DNA of 64,000 nucleotides, from assembly GCA_033439265.1 (NCBI GenBank), contig JAVTVX010000010.1, positions 9,982,001-10,046,000 on the forward strand. The letters run 5' to 3'. Below, piece by piece: positions 35,656 to 46,985 of the stretch. Within the stretch, counting starts at the first letter, position 1, and each line of letters starts with the position of its first letter. The stretch is from Dillenia suffruticosa. Lineage: Eukaryota; Streptophyta; Magnoliopsida; Dilleniales; Dilleniaceae. Under the pieces are notes generated by a model. It was given only the letters and a program-made list of their open reading frames with translations. It did no database searches and was not told the origin of the DNA. A program made the position numbers and the translations under genes.

Positions 35656-38600
35656 ATGTATCTGAAGAAGCCATTCTGGAGCTCAGACACAAACAGCTCC
35701 TCCGACAACACCGAAACAGAGTCGTCATCATCATCAGCAGCAGCCGTAGTATCGGACCTCATAAGCTCACTAAATACTGAGAGGCTCTACAGAGAAGTTA
35801 CTCTAGCACTTCGTACAGGTCTTCAAGACGCTCGTGCTGAATTCTCATTTCTAAGAACTCGCGGCCTCCGTAGCCTCCTCAAGTTCCTCAAATCCGTCGC
35901 CCAATCCGACACCACCATCCATCTCTTCTGCCACAGCCAATCAATCCCTGACCTGCAAGGTTTTCAAATCTCCCCTCATTTTCTCCTTTTTCTAGGGTTT
36001 CTGATTTTCAGTCCCTTTCATTTATTCTTATTAGTTTTGTGTTATTAGCCAATTGAGTGGGGATTCACATTTTTGTAATTTTGTGTAATCAACCTGGTAT
36101 TATTTGTAGATCCCATACGATTTGGCGGCAGTGTTTCCTATGTAGAAATTTATTAGCGTAGGTTACGCACGGGGAAAATGACATTGTATTCTAGTGCAAA
36201 TTGGGTATTCAGGAATTTCAGTTTAGTAAATTTGATTCTTGAAGTTATGAGGTTTATATGTAGCATTGGATTGTATATTACAAGTTTTACCGGCTTGATG
36301 AAAACTTGTGTTTACACACGCTTCTAGAAATACGCAATTGTGTCCAACAAGTAATTCGGATAAAACATAATATGACACTTTGTATCTTAAATGGTGTAGA
36401 ATTTTTATAACTTTGGACGTTATGGTGTCCCGTGTTGCGTGCCCCGCTTCTATGTCCGTGCTTCATATATGAAAACTGTGTCATAGATTGTCCGAGAATT
36501 CATGTGTTTAAGGTGAATCCCACACCAGATTAGTTCTCAAGTTGTGGCTGACAGGGTTTCATATAGAAAACCCATTAATTAATAGTTTAACCTTTTGGAT
36601 CAGATAGCGATGAACTCTGTATATTTGCACTCTCATGTTTAACTCCATCTGTATATCATTTCCCATTGAGTGGTCATCTAGTGAGAAAAGTTCTAGAAAA
36701 TTACTATCTCTATCACTTATTTGTGTATATACTTATCACTTATTTGTGTATATATTTTTGTGCATTTTTTTTTTCTGTCAAAGGATTTTTTATTTTATTG
36801 ACAATACTGATTAGTTATTAGTTACCTTTCACCATATGCAGTGGTTCCTGTTTTATTCCAAAACTCATTCAAACAATCGGAAGACCAAGTAGTAACAAAT
36901 TTGGATCAGATATTTACTGTAGAGCCTATGAAAATAACTAGTCCTTCTACCGATGCTGAAGTTGCACTTGCACTTCGAGTCTTGGAAGGCTGTTGTCTCC
37001 TTCATAAACAGAGTACTGTTTTAGCCCATAATCACAAGGCAGTTCAGGTACACAACCAGTGCTTCTTTTATTAATCATGCACCTATCTGCATAGAACATA
37101 TTTTTGGTGTTTCCTTTTTCATACAGAAAACTGATGGTTATTGAGAGAAATTCACTATGGGAAATGGCTTTTCTTTTAATTTATGAAAATCTTATTTTTG
37201 GGTTTTCTTTTTCCCCCCGGGGGGGTTATCCATAATATTGTGGACAGTTATCATTCTCTTCTTATCACATCCAAAGGAAAACAGAACCCCCTAAAATCCG
37301 TACTGCTTTTGTCTCATGGAAAAGTTCATATCAAGTCAGGAGGAAATTCATGGCTGAGATTGCTACAGTGATCATTGTTTATGTTGGAGCATGCTGTTGT
37401 CTGATGCTAGTATAATGGAGTTCCGTATTATGCAGGTCTTGATGAATATACTGTCAAATCGAGGGGTTCTTGAGCAAGGTGCTTGCTTAGATGCTCTTAT
37501 AGCAGTAATGTTGGATTCATCAGCCAATCAGATGGTCTGTTACTTAATTGATATTGGTACTCCTTGCTGGTATTGCAGTCCTTTTCTGGTTTGCAGGAAT
37601 TTGTTGTTCTAATATTGCAACTCTACCTTCACTTCTAACTAAATTTCATTTCTATATTTTGACTTGCTGATTTTTGTTCTTTTCTAGTGCATGGTGCTTT
37701 CCATCATTAAAGCTATCCTTGCAACTTGACCTATATTTATCTTTTAAACCCTTTGATTCTGTTATTCATTTATTTTGGCCTCTGTTGAATGAGGGAATCT
37801 AGTTCCCATGGTTAATTCTTCAATTGCATATAGCTTTATGTGAAGAACTTTTACTAGCAAAAAAGATCCTTCTTGTCCTCTTAATTAGCATTGCATTAGT
37901 TGTCAAGGATAAGAAGTCCTTGCTTTCATACCTCATTTGGTTCTTTAGTTGGAATATAGGGTGGACCAATATATCTAGAACACACATACCATGTACTAAA
38001 TACTCTTACCTGTGTCAACTGTAGAAATGGTATGGACTGGTCTACATGGGGCTCTTAGTGCATTATGTGCAACATTTTTCTTCTTTCTTTTTTATTTTTT
38101 TTTAATTTATTTAATGAAGAGAAGAGGTACCTTTTGATTAAATGTAAATGCACTGATATGCTTTTTAACAGGATTTTGAGGCATGCTGTGGTATTGAGGA
38201 AGTTGCTGAACTTATTAGAGACAAACAAGTGGATGATGGTCTCAGGTATTTTTCTTTCCGCATGTATGTAATTTTTTTTCATGCATTCTCTTGTTGTCCC
38301 TCCATCCAAAAATATAACTTCTACTGGCAGGATTAAATAAGTTGTACTTCCATTATGCTTCACATGTGAAATTTTAATGCTTGGATAGGTCCTTAGATGT
38401 ATCACATAAGGTTCTGCTTTAATCCTCCCAGTATGCATTTTCACAAAAGAAACTTCTTAATAGTTTATAGGATACCTTCTTCCATCCACTTCATATACAT
38501 GCCCAATGGGGCATTAATGGTAATTACTATGTCTGTATTGTTGGTTGCTCTCTGGTCAACATTTTCTTTGTTGAATTATAAATAACTCACGAGCCTTCTT

Positions 38601-39014
38601 GGCTTTAACTGATCTTCATAAAGGAAACATCTTCAAGTTTGTTTTTCTTGTGCTCCATACCATTCGTTAGGTTTTAGATTTTACTAGTATTGTTCTTGCC
38701 TCTCCTTTGGGATATAAGTGTAGGACACATCCTGGTTAGTAATATCCTGAAAATTTGCTAATGAATGCCCCCTTCCCCCAAAAACCAGAATGAAGTGTGG
38801 GGAGTTTTTGCTATTGCTCATTGGGCATGTAAATGGATGGGATGGGCATCCCATGACAACCCTAAATGACAATGTGAGGCGGCTTCTTGGTGAGAGGGCT
38901 GCCTCTTTGATTTGGGCAGCTGGTCAGTTTGGCTCAACCCTTGACCCGGAGCAAAGACTAACTGCTCTGCAAATCCTAGCGCGGAGGGTGCTCGAGTCCT
39001 TGGACCTTTTCTGA
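35656..39014 (+). CDS. Plant Cdc14/SIN-component family protein (armadillo-like)
   Basis: Five exons, 35656-35959, 36842-37047, 37436-37534, 38172-38245 and 38789-39014, all have GT-AG introns and consistent phases (1, 0, 0, 2), giving 302 residues. The ATG at 35656 begins MYLKKPFWSS; the open frame extends 16 codons upstream only because of GA repeat. A Ser-rich N-terminus precedes the conserved body: LYREVTLALRTGLQDARAEF, TSPSTDAEVALALRVLEGCC, ILSNRGVLEQGACLDALI, EEVAELIRDKQVDDGLR, CGEFLLLLIGHVNG and DPEQRLTALQILARRVLESL. This matches the plant protein annotated as cell division control protein 14, SIN component. In fission yeast Cdc14 partners the Sid1 kinase in septation signalling; the plant function is not established. 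No lesions. The 3' untranslated region follows without an obvious insertion. Confidence 0.9.
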
Positions 39015-39567
39015 GGTTGTATGTGAAACAATTTTTCCACAAATCCTAGCACTTATCGTTTACCAGAAGATGCAAGTAGGGGAAATCATCAGAGAAGAAT
39101 GTCGCTTCACAGGGTGAGGTCGAAGATTTATTTACTTGCATCTCATAGGGAGTCTGTTTTCAACTTTTCGTGGTCTGGTACATGAATCCTCTTGAGTTGC
39201 TCAAAGATAACAGCAATGACAGCTGTAGAGACTGTTGTTGTGAATGGTCTGATTGGTGTAGAATAGCATAGATGTCTTCTGTACTTTGACAAGGTCTTTT
39301 ATTAGATCACAAACAAGAAAAAAAGATGTCTCTCTTTTTTATCCACAATCCAACTGCATCCAAATTGTATTTTTGTTTCATCCACGATATAATTATATAT
39401 ATTGTGATTGAGATGTATTTTTCTGTATGTTGGATAACTAAATTATAGGATCCTTTTGTCATTGCTGTTATTGCTTTATCATTTATAACAGGTCTAAAGG
39501 CAGGCAATAGGGAGATACAACCAAAGCTTACTTTCTATCTGAATTCTCGATTTTTATTCCCAAAAAA

Positions 39568-39775
39568 AAAAAAAATATTTGGCATTTCAAATATCTTGGT
39601 TTCTTGGGTACAATAACCCAACAAATATTTGGCATTTCGAAGGGTTATTGTACCCTTCTAATGAATTCACTAGTACAAAAAAATATTTGGCATTTCAAAT
39701 ATCGAAATCTCAACTGGTGCGCTCTTTTTTAAATTTGCACTAGTGAATTCATTAGAAGGGTACAATAACCCAACA
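39568..39775. repeat. Composite direct and inverted repeat
   Basis: AAATATTTGGCATTTC occurs three times and GGTACAATAACCCAACAAA twice. A 35-nt arm at 39642-39676 (GGGTTATTGTACCCTTCTAA start) is the near-perfect inverse of 39737-39771, separated by 60 nt. The transcript or single strand could form a strong hairpin. Confidence 0.75.
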
Positions 39776-40347
39776 AACACATGATGTTCATCAAGTGAAC
39801 AAAAAACATAGATTAATATACCCAGGTGCACCTTTTCATTATACGCTGTTTCATTGTATTGACTCGGTGGGGGTCTGTGATCAGAGAGAGAGAGACAGAG
39901 TAGAGTTCGGTGGATTTGATGTTGTAATTAGTTATCCTCACTGCACCGTGCAAACGTTTCTCCATTCAGCGTGGGGAGGGTATCAATTTATTGCACGATG
40001 AATTGCTGATCTCAATCCTGTCCCCTTTTCCCTTAAAGAGAAGCATCAATTGAGGACTAGCATACTCTACTAAGATATTTTATAAGTTGGACTTCGATGC
40101 GGTAAAGTGTGCGGTCATGAAGGGCAAACTAAGCTTACTTGAACAAGAATGATGCCCTGCAAATTCAGTTCTCAAATGATATCACTAATTGCTCAGTTGA
40201 AGTCCTTAAAATGGACTTTGATAGGTTTCAGTTGGATAAGACATTGACAGTCAGATTGCCACGTACATATAACCCAACTGTGCTATTTGAGCTCTCCTTC
40301 TGAGTGAAGTCCATTTGATTAAAAGCTTTTTTTTTTTTTTCATACAG

Positions 40348-40500
40348 ATCGATATTCAGAGTCATATTTTGACTAATTCAGTTTGAAATTTATAATGATC
40401 AATTAAGGGGGCTATCCTCTCAACATAGTTTTTCCATACCTAAACCGCGAGTCGAATTCAGAAACTTGGTTAAGGGATCTAGTGATATATCCTACTGGAA
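40348..40500 (-). repeat. SINE-like repeat (family 1)
   Basis: GATATTCAGAGTCATATTTT, GACTAATTCAGTTTGAAATT and CCGCGAGTCGAATTCAGAAA follow in the same order as in the copies at 18853 and 34213. Confidence 0.5.
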
Positions 40501-40544
40501 ATGAATGTTCATGAACTCAATATAATTAACACTAAATCAATACT

Positions 40545-40735
40545 TGTTGGCGTAGGTGTAGATGGATGGGTATCTTTATCCTTTAATTAGATTGAGATTT
40601 TGACTCTCTCTGAATACAGAAAAAACAATGTTCAAAGACTCGTCATCACAAAATGAACCCTGTAATGATTGATTCAAATTAGTTAAGACGAAACTCCGGA
40701 TAATAGACGGTGACCGTAACAAAAAAATATATATA
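40545..40735 (+). repeat. SINE-like repeat, copy 2 (family 2)
   Basis: TTGGCGTAGGTGTAGATGG, GAATACAGAAAAAACAATGT, CAAAATGAACCCTGTAATGA, GACGAAACTCCGGATAATAG and a terminal A-run align block by block with 1990-2200. Confidence 0.5.
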
Positions 40736-42588
40736 ATTAGCACCAAGATTGCTTCTTAATTTAAGTAATAATTACAACTGGTAGAGAGTCAATCTCGCCT
40801 GGCCCAAAAAAAAGGTGCTGCAAATTGCACCGTTTAGCAAAAGGGTGCTTCAATTATTTTTTATTATTTTTTACATTAAAATGTTGATGATGGCTGGCCC
40901 AACCTTATCCAAACTTCAATCTCGACCACTTTAGAAGGGGCTAGATCAAGATTCAGGGCTTGGAATTGGCGGGCTATCAGTTTGGCCAACAGGTCGATTC
41001 ATCTTTCGCAAGGTTGCATTTGCATCCCGTAACTATTTATTTTGAGGAATTCCTACTTTCTTGTAGGCTTGAGGGCTTCTTGAGATTAATCAGAACTTTT
41101 CCAGCACATCTTTTTTGTGAAGTGGTTTGTGCAACATTGAGCATGTAAATTGGTTTAGGATTGCAAGCGCCTTCCATCGTCATCATAGAAGGTGACATCA
41201 GGTGATTTCACAGAAAGTTGTCAGAGTGCCAAGGAAGTCACTTTGGTTCAATCCTTCATCCAGAGATCTGTCCTTAGGTTGGATGTGATGTGCATCTCCT
41301 ACACTGCAAATGGCTTTTCAGGTCTCTGTGTTCACCAGCAGATGCAATAACTCATAGGGAGGCATGTTGGACATAGTTGGTCGAAAGAGCTATGAAGAAT
41401 TGTGGTTTAGCACATTAAGTATCCCAAGCTCCTTCTGAATTACTGCAACGGCTAATCTGATTCTATGTTTGCGTAACCTATTTTCATGTGAACGGCTAAT
41501 TGGTCTAGAGTAAAATATGTTTCTTCTGATTTTTTGTGAGATTTGTCAGATGCAGGAAAAGATGCACCTCATTTTTGTCTTCAATCCAACTGCATCCTGG
41601 GCTTTTGAGCATTCTCTGTCCTTTACCGTCTGTCTGATTCCAGCTAAATCGGACCATCTACATGCATAAGCATACAGGTTTGCCAGCACCAAGACAGTGA
41701 CAGGACTCTAGATTTCTTTAGTTTAGATTTTGATTTTGAATTTTGAAAATAAAAAAACAAATATCAAGAGAATAGATCTCTAAAATGAGTTTCATATTAT
41801 TCGAATAGAATTTATCTAATAATTAGAAGTCGATATCGGATTTGTTAAATCAATATATACAAGTTTGCCAACAAAATTCCTCTTCGCTTGTTTTTCAAAT
41901 TTACTGTCACATTACCTCAGCTCTCAAGTTTAGAGAGTTAAGTGGCATAAAAAATATTATTAATATTATAAAATTAATAATTAATAATTAAAAACAACAA
42001 TAGTTTTGTTAAAAAAATTGGCTTGGGCCACCTGCACCACGACAAGCCCCTTGTTTCCCTCCAATCGACCGCCACCATTAAGAATATTCAGATCACAGAT
42101 CACAGATCACAAATTTATATTCAAATTAATTTTATTTTATGCTTAAATTTGAATTCTTTTTCTTATATTACAGAATTTATTTACTTATTTTTTACCCATT
42201 TCAAGAATGAAATTTTAGAGTGTTAGCATATATCAATTTGTCAAAAATAAGCAGTTTGGAAAGAAAATAAACAGTGGCGACGGAGGAAACCCAATTTTTA
42301 ATTATCTTTTCAACTTTTTAATTTTGAGTTTTGTCATGGTGGTACTTTTGTGATATTAAACTCTTAACTGGACAGGGGGTAAGGTTATGTAGTAACATTT
42401 CAAGGAGAGGCATGATGACTCAAAGCAAACAGCAAAAGAAAAGAAAACAAGCAACAAAGCCCAGAAACAGGGGCAAGGCAGAAGAGAAGATTACACACTT
42501 CTGGGGGAGGCAAATGCCATCGTATCCCTTCTGAGAAGTTGGCTCAGTGGCGAAGGAGGGACATTGGTGGGCTTGTTTGGCAAGCTAA

Positions 42589-42814
42589 TCAGCTGGAGCA
42601 TTGGCACCCATGCGAGATGGAGCATCTCAATCCTGATTGATCAAGTTCATGCATTTGCTTATCGTTGTGGATCGAGAATTCACCTGTCTGGCTGGAGAGC
42701 AGACTAACCGCAGCCTTGGAGTCCATTTCTACTACATCCGAAATCGGGAATCCCATCTCCCAAGCCATAGATAGTCCATAAAAACTGTTGGTTGACGGGG
42801 TGCCCACGTTGGGG
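42589..42814 (-). pseudogene. LINE-type RNase H relic next to the foldback element
   Basis: The minus-strand frame includes FYGLSMAWEMGFPISDVVEM and DSKAAVSLLSSQTGEFSIHN, resembling the RNase H (RVT_3) domain of plant non-LTR elements, with a small shift near PISDVVEM. Its upstream side is cut by the foldback insertion at 42815. Confidence 0.5.
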
Positions 42815-42957
42815 GAGACATGTTCCTAAATAACCCACAAAAAAAAAAATTAAAATAACCCCGACCCAAAAAAATTTCCCCAAATAACCCGAATTTGTCG
42901 CTTTTTGGAGACACGACATAGTGTGTCGCGTCTCCAAAACGCGACAACCCAAAGTCC

Positions 42958-42997
<40 letters not shown>

Positions 42998-43795
42998 GGA
43001 GGGAGAGGAGTCCGCGGGGGGGGAGGGAGAGAGGGGAGGAGAGCGGCGGGGGAGGGAGGAGCGCGGCGGGGGAAGGAGAGAGAGAGGAGGACCGCGGCGG
43101 GGTGCAGAGGGGGGAGGGAGGGAGAGAGAGAGGGGAGAGGGTCGCGGAGGGGGGGAGGGAGAGAGAGAGGGAGGGCCTCGGGGGGGCGGAGGGGGGAGGA
43201 GAGAGACAACGGAGGGGGGAGGGAGAGAGAGAGGGAGGGCCACGGGGGGAGGGGGAGGAGAGAGACAGCGGAGGGGGGAGGAAGAGAGACAGCGGAGGGG
43301 TGAGGGAGAGAGAGAGGGAGGGCCGCGGTGGGAGGGGGAGGAGAGAGAGCGGAGGGGGGAGGGAGAGAGAGAGGGAGGGCCGCGGTGGGGAGGGCCGCGG
43401 GGGGGCGGAGGGGGGAGGGAGCCCTCCGCCCCCCCCGCGGCCCTCCCTCTCTCTCTCCCCTCCCCCTCCGCGGCCCTCTCCCCTCTCTCTCTCCCTCCCT
43501 CCCCCCCTCCGCACCCCGCCGCGGTCCTCCCCTCTCTCTCCTTCCCCCCGCCGCCCCCACTGCGCTCCTCCCTCCCCCGCCGCTCTCCTCCCCCTCTCTC
43601 CCTCCCCCTCCCCCCCCGTGGACTCCTCTCCCTCCCTCTCTCTCTCTCTCTGGACTTTGGGTTGTCGCATTTTGGAGACGCGACACACTGTGTCGCGTCT
43701 CCAAAACGCGACAAATTCGGGTTATTTGAGAAAATTTTTTTGGATCGGGATTATTTAAAAAAATTTTTTTTTTGGGTTATTTAGGAACATGTCTC
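42815..43795. mobile_element. Mutator-like foldback element with purine and pyrimidine arms
   Basis: The ends are GAGACATGTTCCTAAATAA and its inverse. The target duplication CACGTTGGGG is present at 42805-42814 and 43796-43805 (9-10 bp, as in Mutator-like elements). After about 140 bp of inverted repeat containing TGTCGCGTCTCCAAAACGCG, the left half (about 42958-43420) is almost pure GA/G-rich purine and the right half (about 43420-43650) almost pure C/CT pyrimidine, so the whole element is one imperfect palindrome. The long open frames on both strands are composed of Arg/Glu/Gly or Pro/Ser/Leu repeats and are not proteins. A shorter sibling lies at 53650-54300. Confidence 0.85.
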
Positions 43796-43805
43796 CACGT
43801 TGGGG

Positions 43806-45391
43806 CATTAAACCATCAATAGTAAAAATTTTAAATTTTTACTTTGGGGGATAATGGGCGGTTAAACTCCATTATCCCAAATCCCACAAAGCTCTCCTAT
43901 TGGTCCTTAAGAAAAAACCTACGTGAAAAGTTTTTGTTTCTTTTTTACTCTTCCATTTTTTTTTGAGAGAGCATACTGTAATTCATCATTCAGAGGCAAG
44001 GAAAAAATTAGAGGGCAAATGAAAATTCCAAGGAGGGAATTATCGTATCACTGTCGTCATCGGATTAAAAGGTTGAGAAGTCGTGAGATTGCGATAATAG
44101 TCCGTAATGTGATTATTACCCCGACTGTGAGACGTTCAAACAAAGCATCACGGTTCCCAAAACAACTATGTTTAATCACGTCCCATATTTATTTTGTATT
44201 TGATTATTCTAAAAAATTTCGTTATACTTTCGTTGCATATACGTGCATTAGAATATCCAACAAAAACAATCATACAGTTCATCCATAGCTAAAGGGCAGA
44301 TTCCAAATTAACCATAAACCTCTTGAGTCATTTTCCTAGACTATCTCTTATCAATCGACCCGCAGTCGCTTTTGATCCAGTCGTAAAAACACTCCCATCT
44401 AGTATCTAGATTCCCTTTTATAGCCAAATCTTTAGAGGGCCTCCAAATGATCTAGATCTTCTCAATTTGTTTAGATTTTGCCTCCCTCTAAAAAATTCTC
44501 TAGCCTCCCAAATACTTTGATTTGCTACACTAACTGGGTTAAAATAAGCTAGGCCATTGAAAAAAAGCTCATTTCTACTCTACAAAATCTTCCACTAAGT
44601 GAATGCAAATATGCTAGGCCAATTCTTACAACAATTCACTCTATCTTCTCCTAAAATACTCCTTCCAGCCAGGCAGACCAATTATCAGATAAAAACGCCC
44701 GGAGATCATTGCCATCGGCCACCCCACACTGTACCTCTTTGGCAGGGGTGCACGGGTCGGGTTGGTCGGATATAACCCTATTTATATGCAACTCGTCCTT
44801 GTACTCTTAAAAGACTATGGACCCAACCTGTCAAGAAAAATTTTGAACTGGGAGATTAGATATTACAGATATGGTGGATTGATGATAAATATTAGTTCAA
44901 AATAAAGCCAGTCAAGATTAATAGGAATGTATGATAAAAATGGAAATACTGAAGTAGCATTTTCTTTAATCTAATCACACACTACATATGCCTTTTAACA
45001 AATTAAATATTAGTAGTTAATTTCAATAGAAATGCGAAATTCTCATTTCCTACTATACTTAAACATAGGTTAGATTGAATTTGTAGAGGGTATTAATACA
45101 TAGAAGTCGGACGATTGAGGTTCTACCAATTAGGCCGAAACGAGACCTTAAGATATGGTCAGCCATTTAGCACATATTTTTAGGTTGAGCTTCTCTGGGG
45201 AAGGAGGGAATGATAACATTGAGGTCTAAGTTCAACTCTCAACAAAGAATATAGAAAAGAAATTTATGTAAATTCGGTATGTTTGATATAGATAAGCTTA
45301 CTAGAGTCAATGTGAGGAGAGAAATACATATTCATTTAGTATTTTTAATGATAATATCTTTTTATCAATTATAATATCTAAATTTTAATTT
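43806..45391. other. Gene-free spacer before the copia element
   Basis: I recognise no gene. A 121-codon plus frame at 43923-44288 has no family motif. CAGGGGTGCACGGG near 44743 resembles one hAT end, but no partner end was found before the copia LTR. Confidence 0.45.
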
Positions 45392-45829
45392 TGTTGGATT
45401 TATATGCGCATACACATGCAGAAGCGTGTGAAATTTTCAGAATCATAAAAAATTAAGGTTTTCGGACATATCTCAAAGAGTAGATCGCAAAAAATCCAGA
45501 AAATCACGAATCTCGATCAAACGACCTCGCTGTCGGGATGATAACCACGAAACTCGAGCTATCACCGCAGCACCACAACATCGCAATCGAAATCCGGTGA
45601 CACAAATTCTCTTCACAGAATTTTCTCCCTCTCTCTTAATCGTGCCTCTACACAATTTTTTGTGCAATGGTTGTTTTTCCTAAGGTTTACCCTAGTTTTC
45701 ATATATCTCCGTCACCACATATGGTAGGGAATTCAAATCCCATCGGTTATTATTTGTGCATATGGAAAGTGGAAAAATTTCCATTTTCCAACTATGGAAA
45801 TATGTCCCACGTGGGCATTAATTTCTTCA
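45392..45829 (-). repeat. Copia 3' LTR (438 bp)
   Basis: Plus-strand ends are TGTTGGATTTATATG and CATTAATTTCTTCA. It is preceded on the coding strand by the polypurine tract at 45843-45830. Confidence 0.9.
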
Positions 45830-46985
45830 TCTCCCACTTGCACACGAGGGCATTTTCATCCTTCACGAGATCACAACTCATGCGATCTCCTATATCACCC
45901 TTCTAAATTTTCATACTAAATTGGGTATCGTGCGACTGGCGAGTACACCTGCAAATAAAGACTTCTTGATACACCTATTAGAATGTTCGAGGAATCGCTG
46001 TTAATAATAAAAAAAATATCTCGCTGTACCCCAAACTCAACACATTTACATTCTTTGAGTCACTTTCCTCATCGAAAGTGATTTCCAATATATATTTGAA
46101 TGTGTATTCACTATTACGTTCGTATCCCAACGTGGATATATATAACAGACCGGTCGGTGAATACAACACAACGATATAAAATATAGATTGATCTTCATTT
46201 CTCAAACTCGAATCCATCGATCTCAATTCAGCTGCTTTCCTAAACCTACCCCTTAGACCTCAATTTATCTTCCGGACCATAGGTAAACAGACTAAAGTAG
46301 CAAATACTGAATCAAGACTTCTAGAAACAGTTGAAAGTAAAATAAGGGTACTAGAGATCCTACCCAATGGATCTCGGGTCTCACACAGTGGGAACGGGGA
46401 TCATGACTAGTTCATCGTCTCATGTAATTGCTCAACTATCCCTAGTCGTTTATCACACGCGGTATGAAACGCGTGCCACAGTGTTAATCCATTATTTCTC
46501 AAAAGGACATATGTCATATTTCTTTAACACTGTGCAGATACGGGACTCAATCTACACATAAAACTCTATCCAGAGATCTCAGAGAGAGTGTCTTAGAGAC
46601 AATATCACTATCGCAGGTGATATTCGAGATCTCAAATCTGGCTACTCACAAGCAACATAGATGTTGGTATTTTCATGTCGGTCATATCCCAAATGACCTC
46701 ATCCTGAACACGTATCAGGACAACTTTTGTTCTAGCTGAGCCACTCTCAATGTCTCTTACGACTAAAAACCGTCTCATCTCCGCTCACTCAGAGCTGAAG
46801 GTGGTCACTCGTGTGAGAGAGTCGACCTCACCTGCCTGACATATATTTTATTACATAAAAAATATACATGATATATATAAGTGCATTATTTAAAGAAAAA
46901 TAATTCTAAATGTGACTGAATAATACACAAAATCATATATAAATATAATAAGTATCACATCGTCAGTTTAGTACAATGAAAAAAG

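Larger units (their letters stand above)
39015..42588. other. Gene-free spacer
   Basis: Apart from the inverted/direct repeat at 39.57-39.78 kb and two SINE-like copies (40348-40500 and 40545-40735), nothing is recognised. Short open frames at 39795-40001 and 40960-41148 have no known motif. Confidence 0.5.

Noticed and set aside
42704..43784. Open frames up to 336 codons on both strands rich in Arg/Glu/Gly or Pro/Ser/Leu
   Set aside because: They lie in the GA/CT arms of the foldback element. All frames are open only because the repeat lacks stops, and the protein composition is pure repeat.
43923..44288. 121-codon plus-strand frame
   Set aside because: No motif, no homologue recognised, and no supporting splice or codon signal. 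Probably chance.
44743..44800. Possible hAT end CAGGGGTGCACGGG
   Set aside because: No matching inverted end or target duplication was found before 45392.
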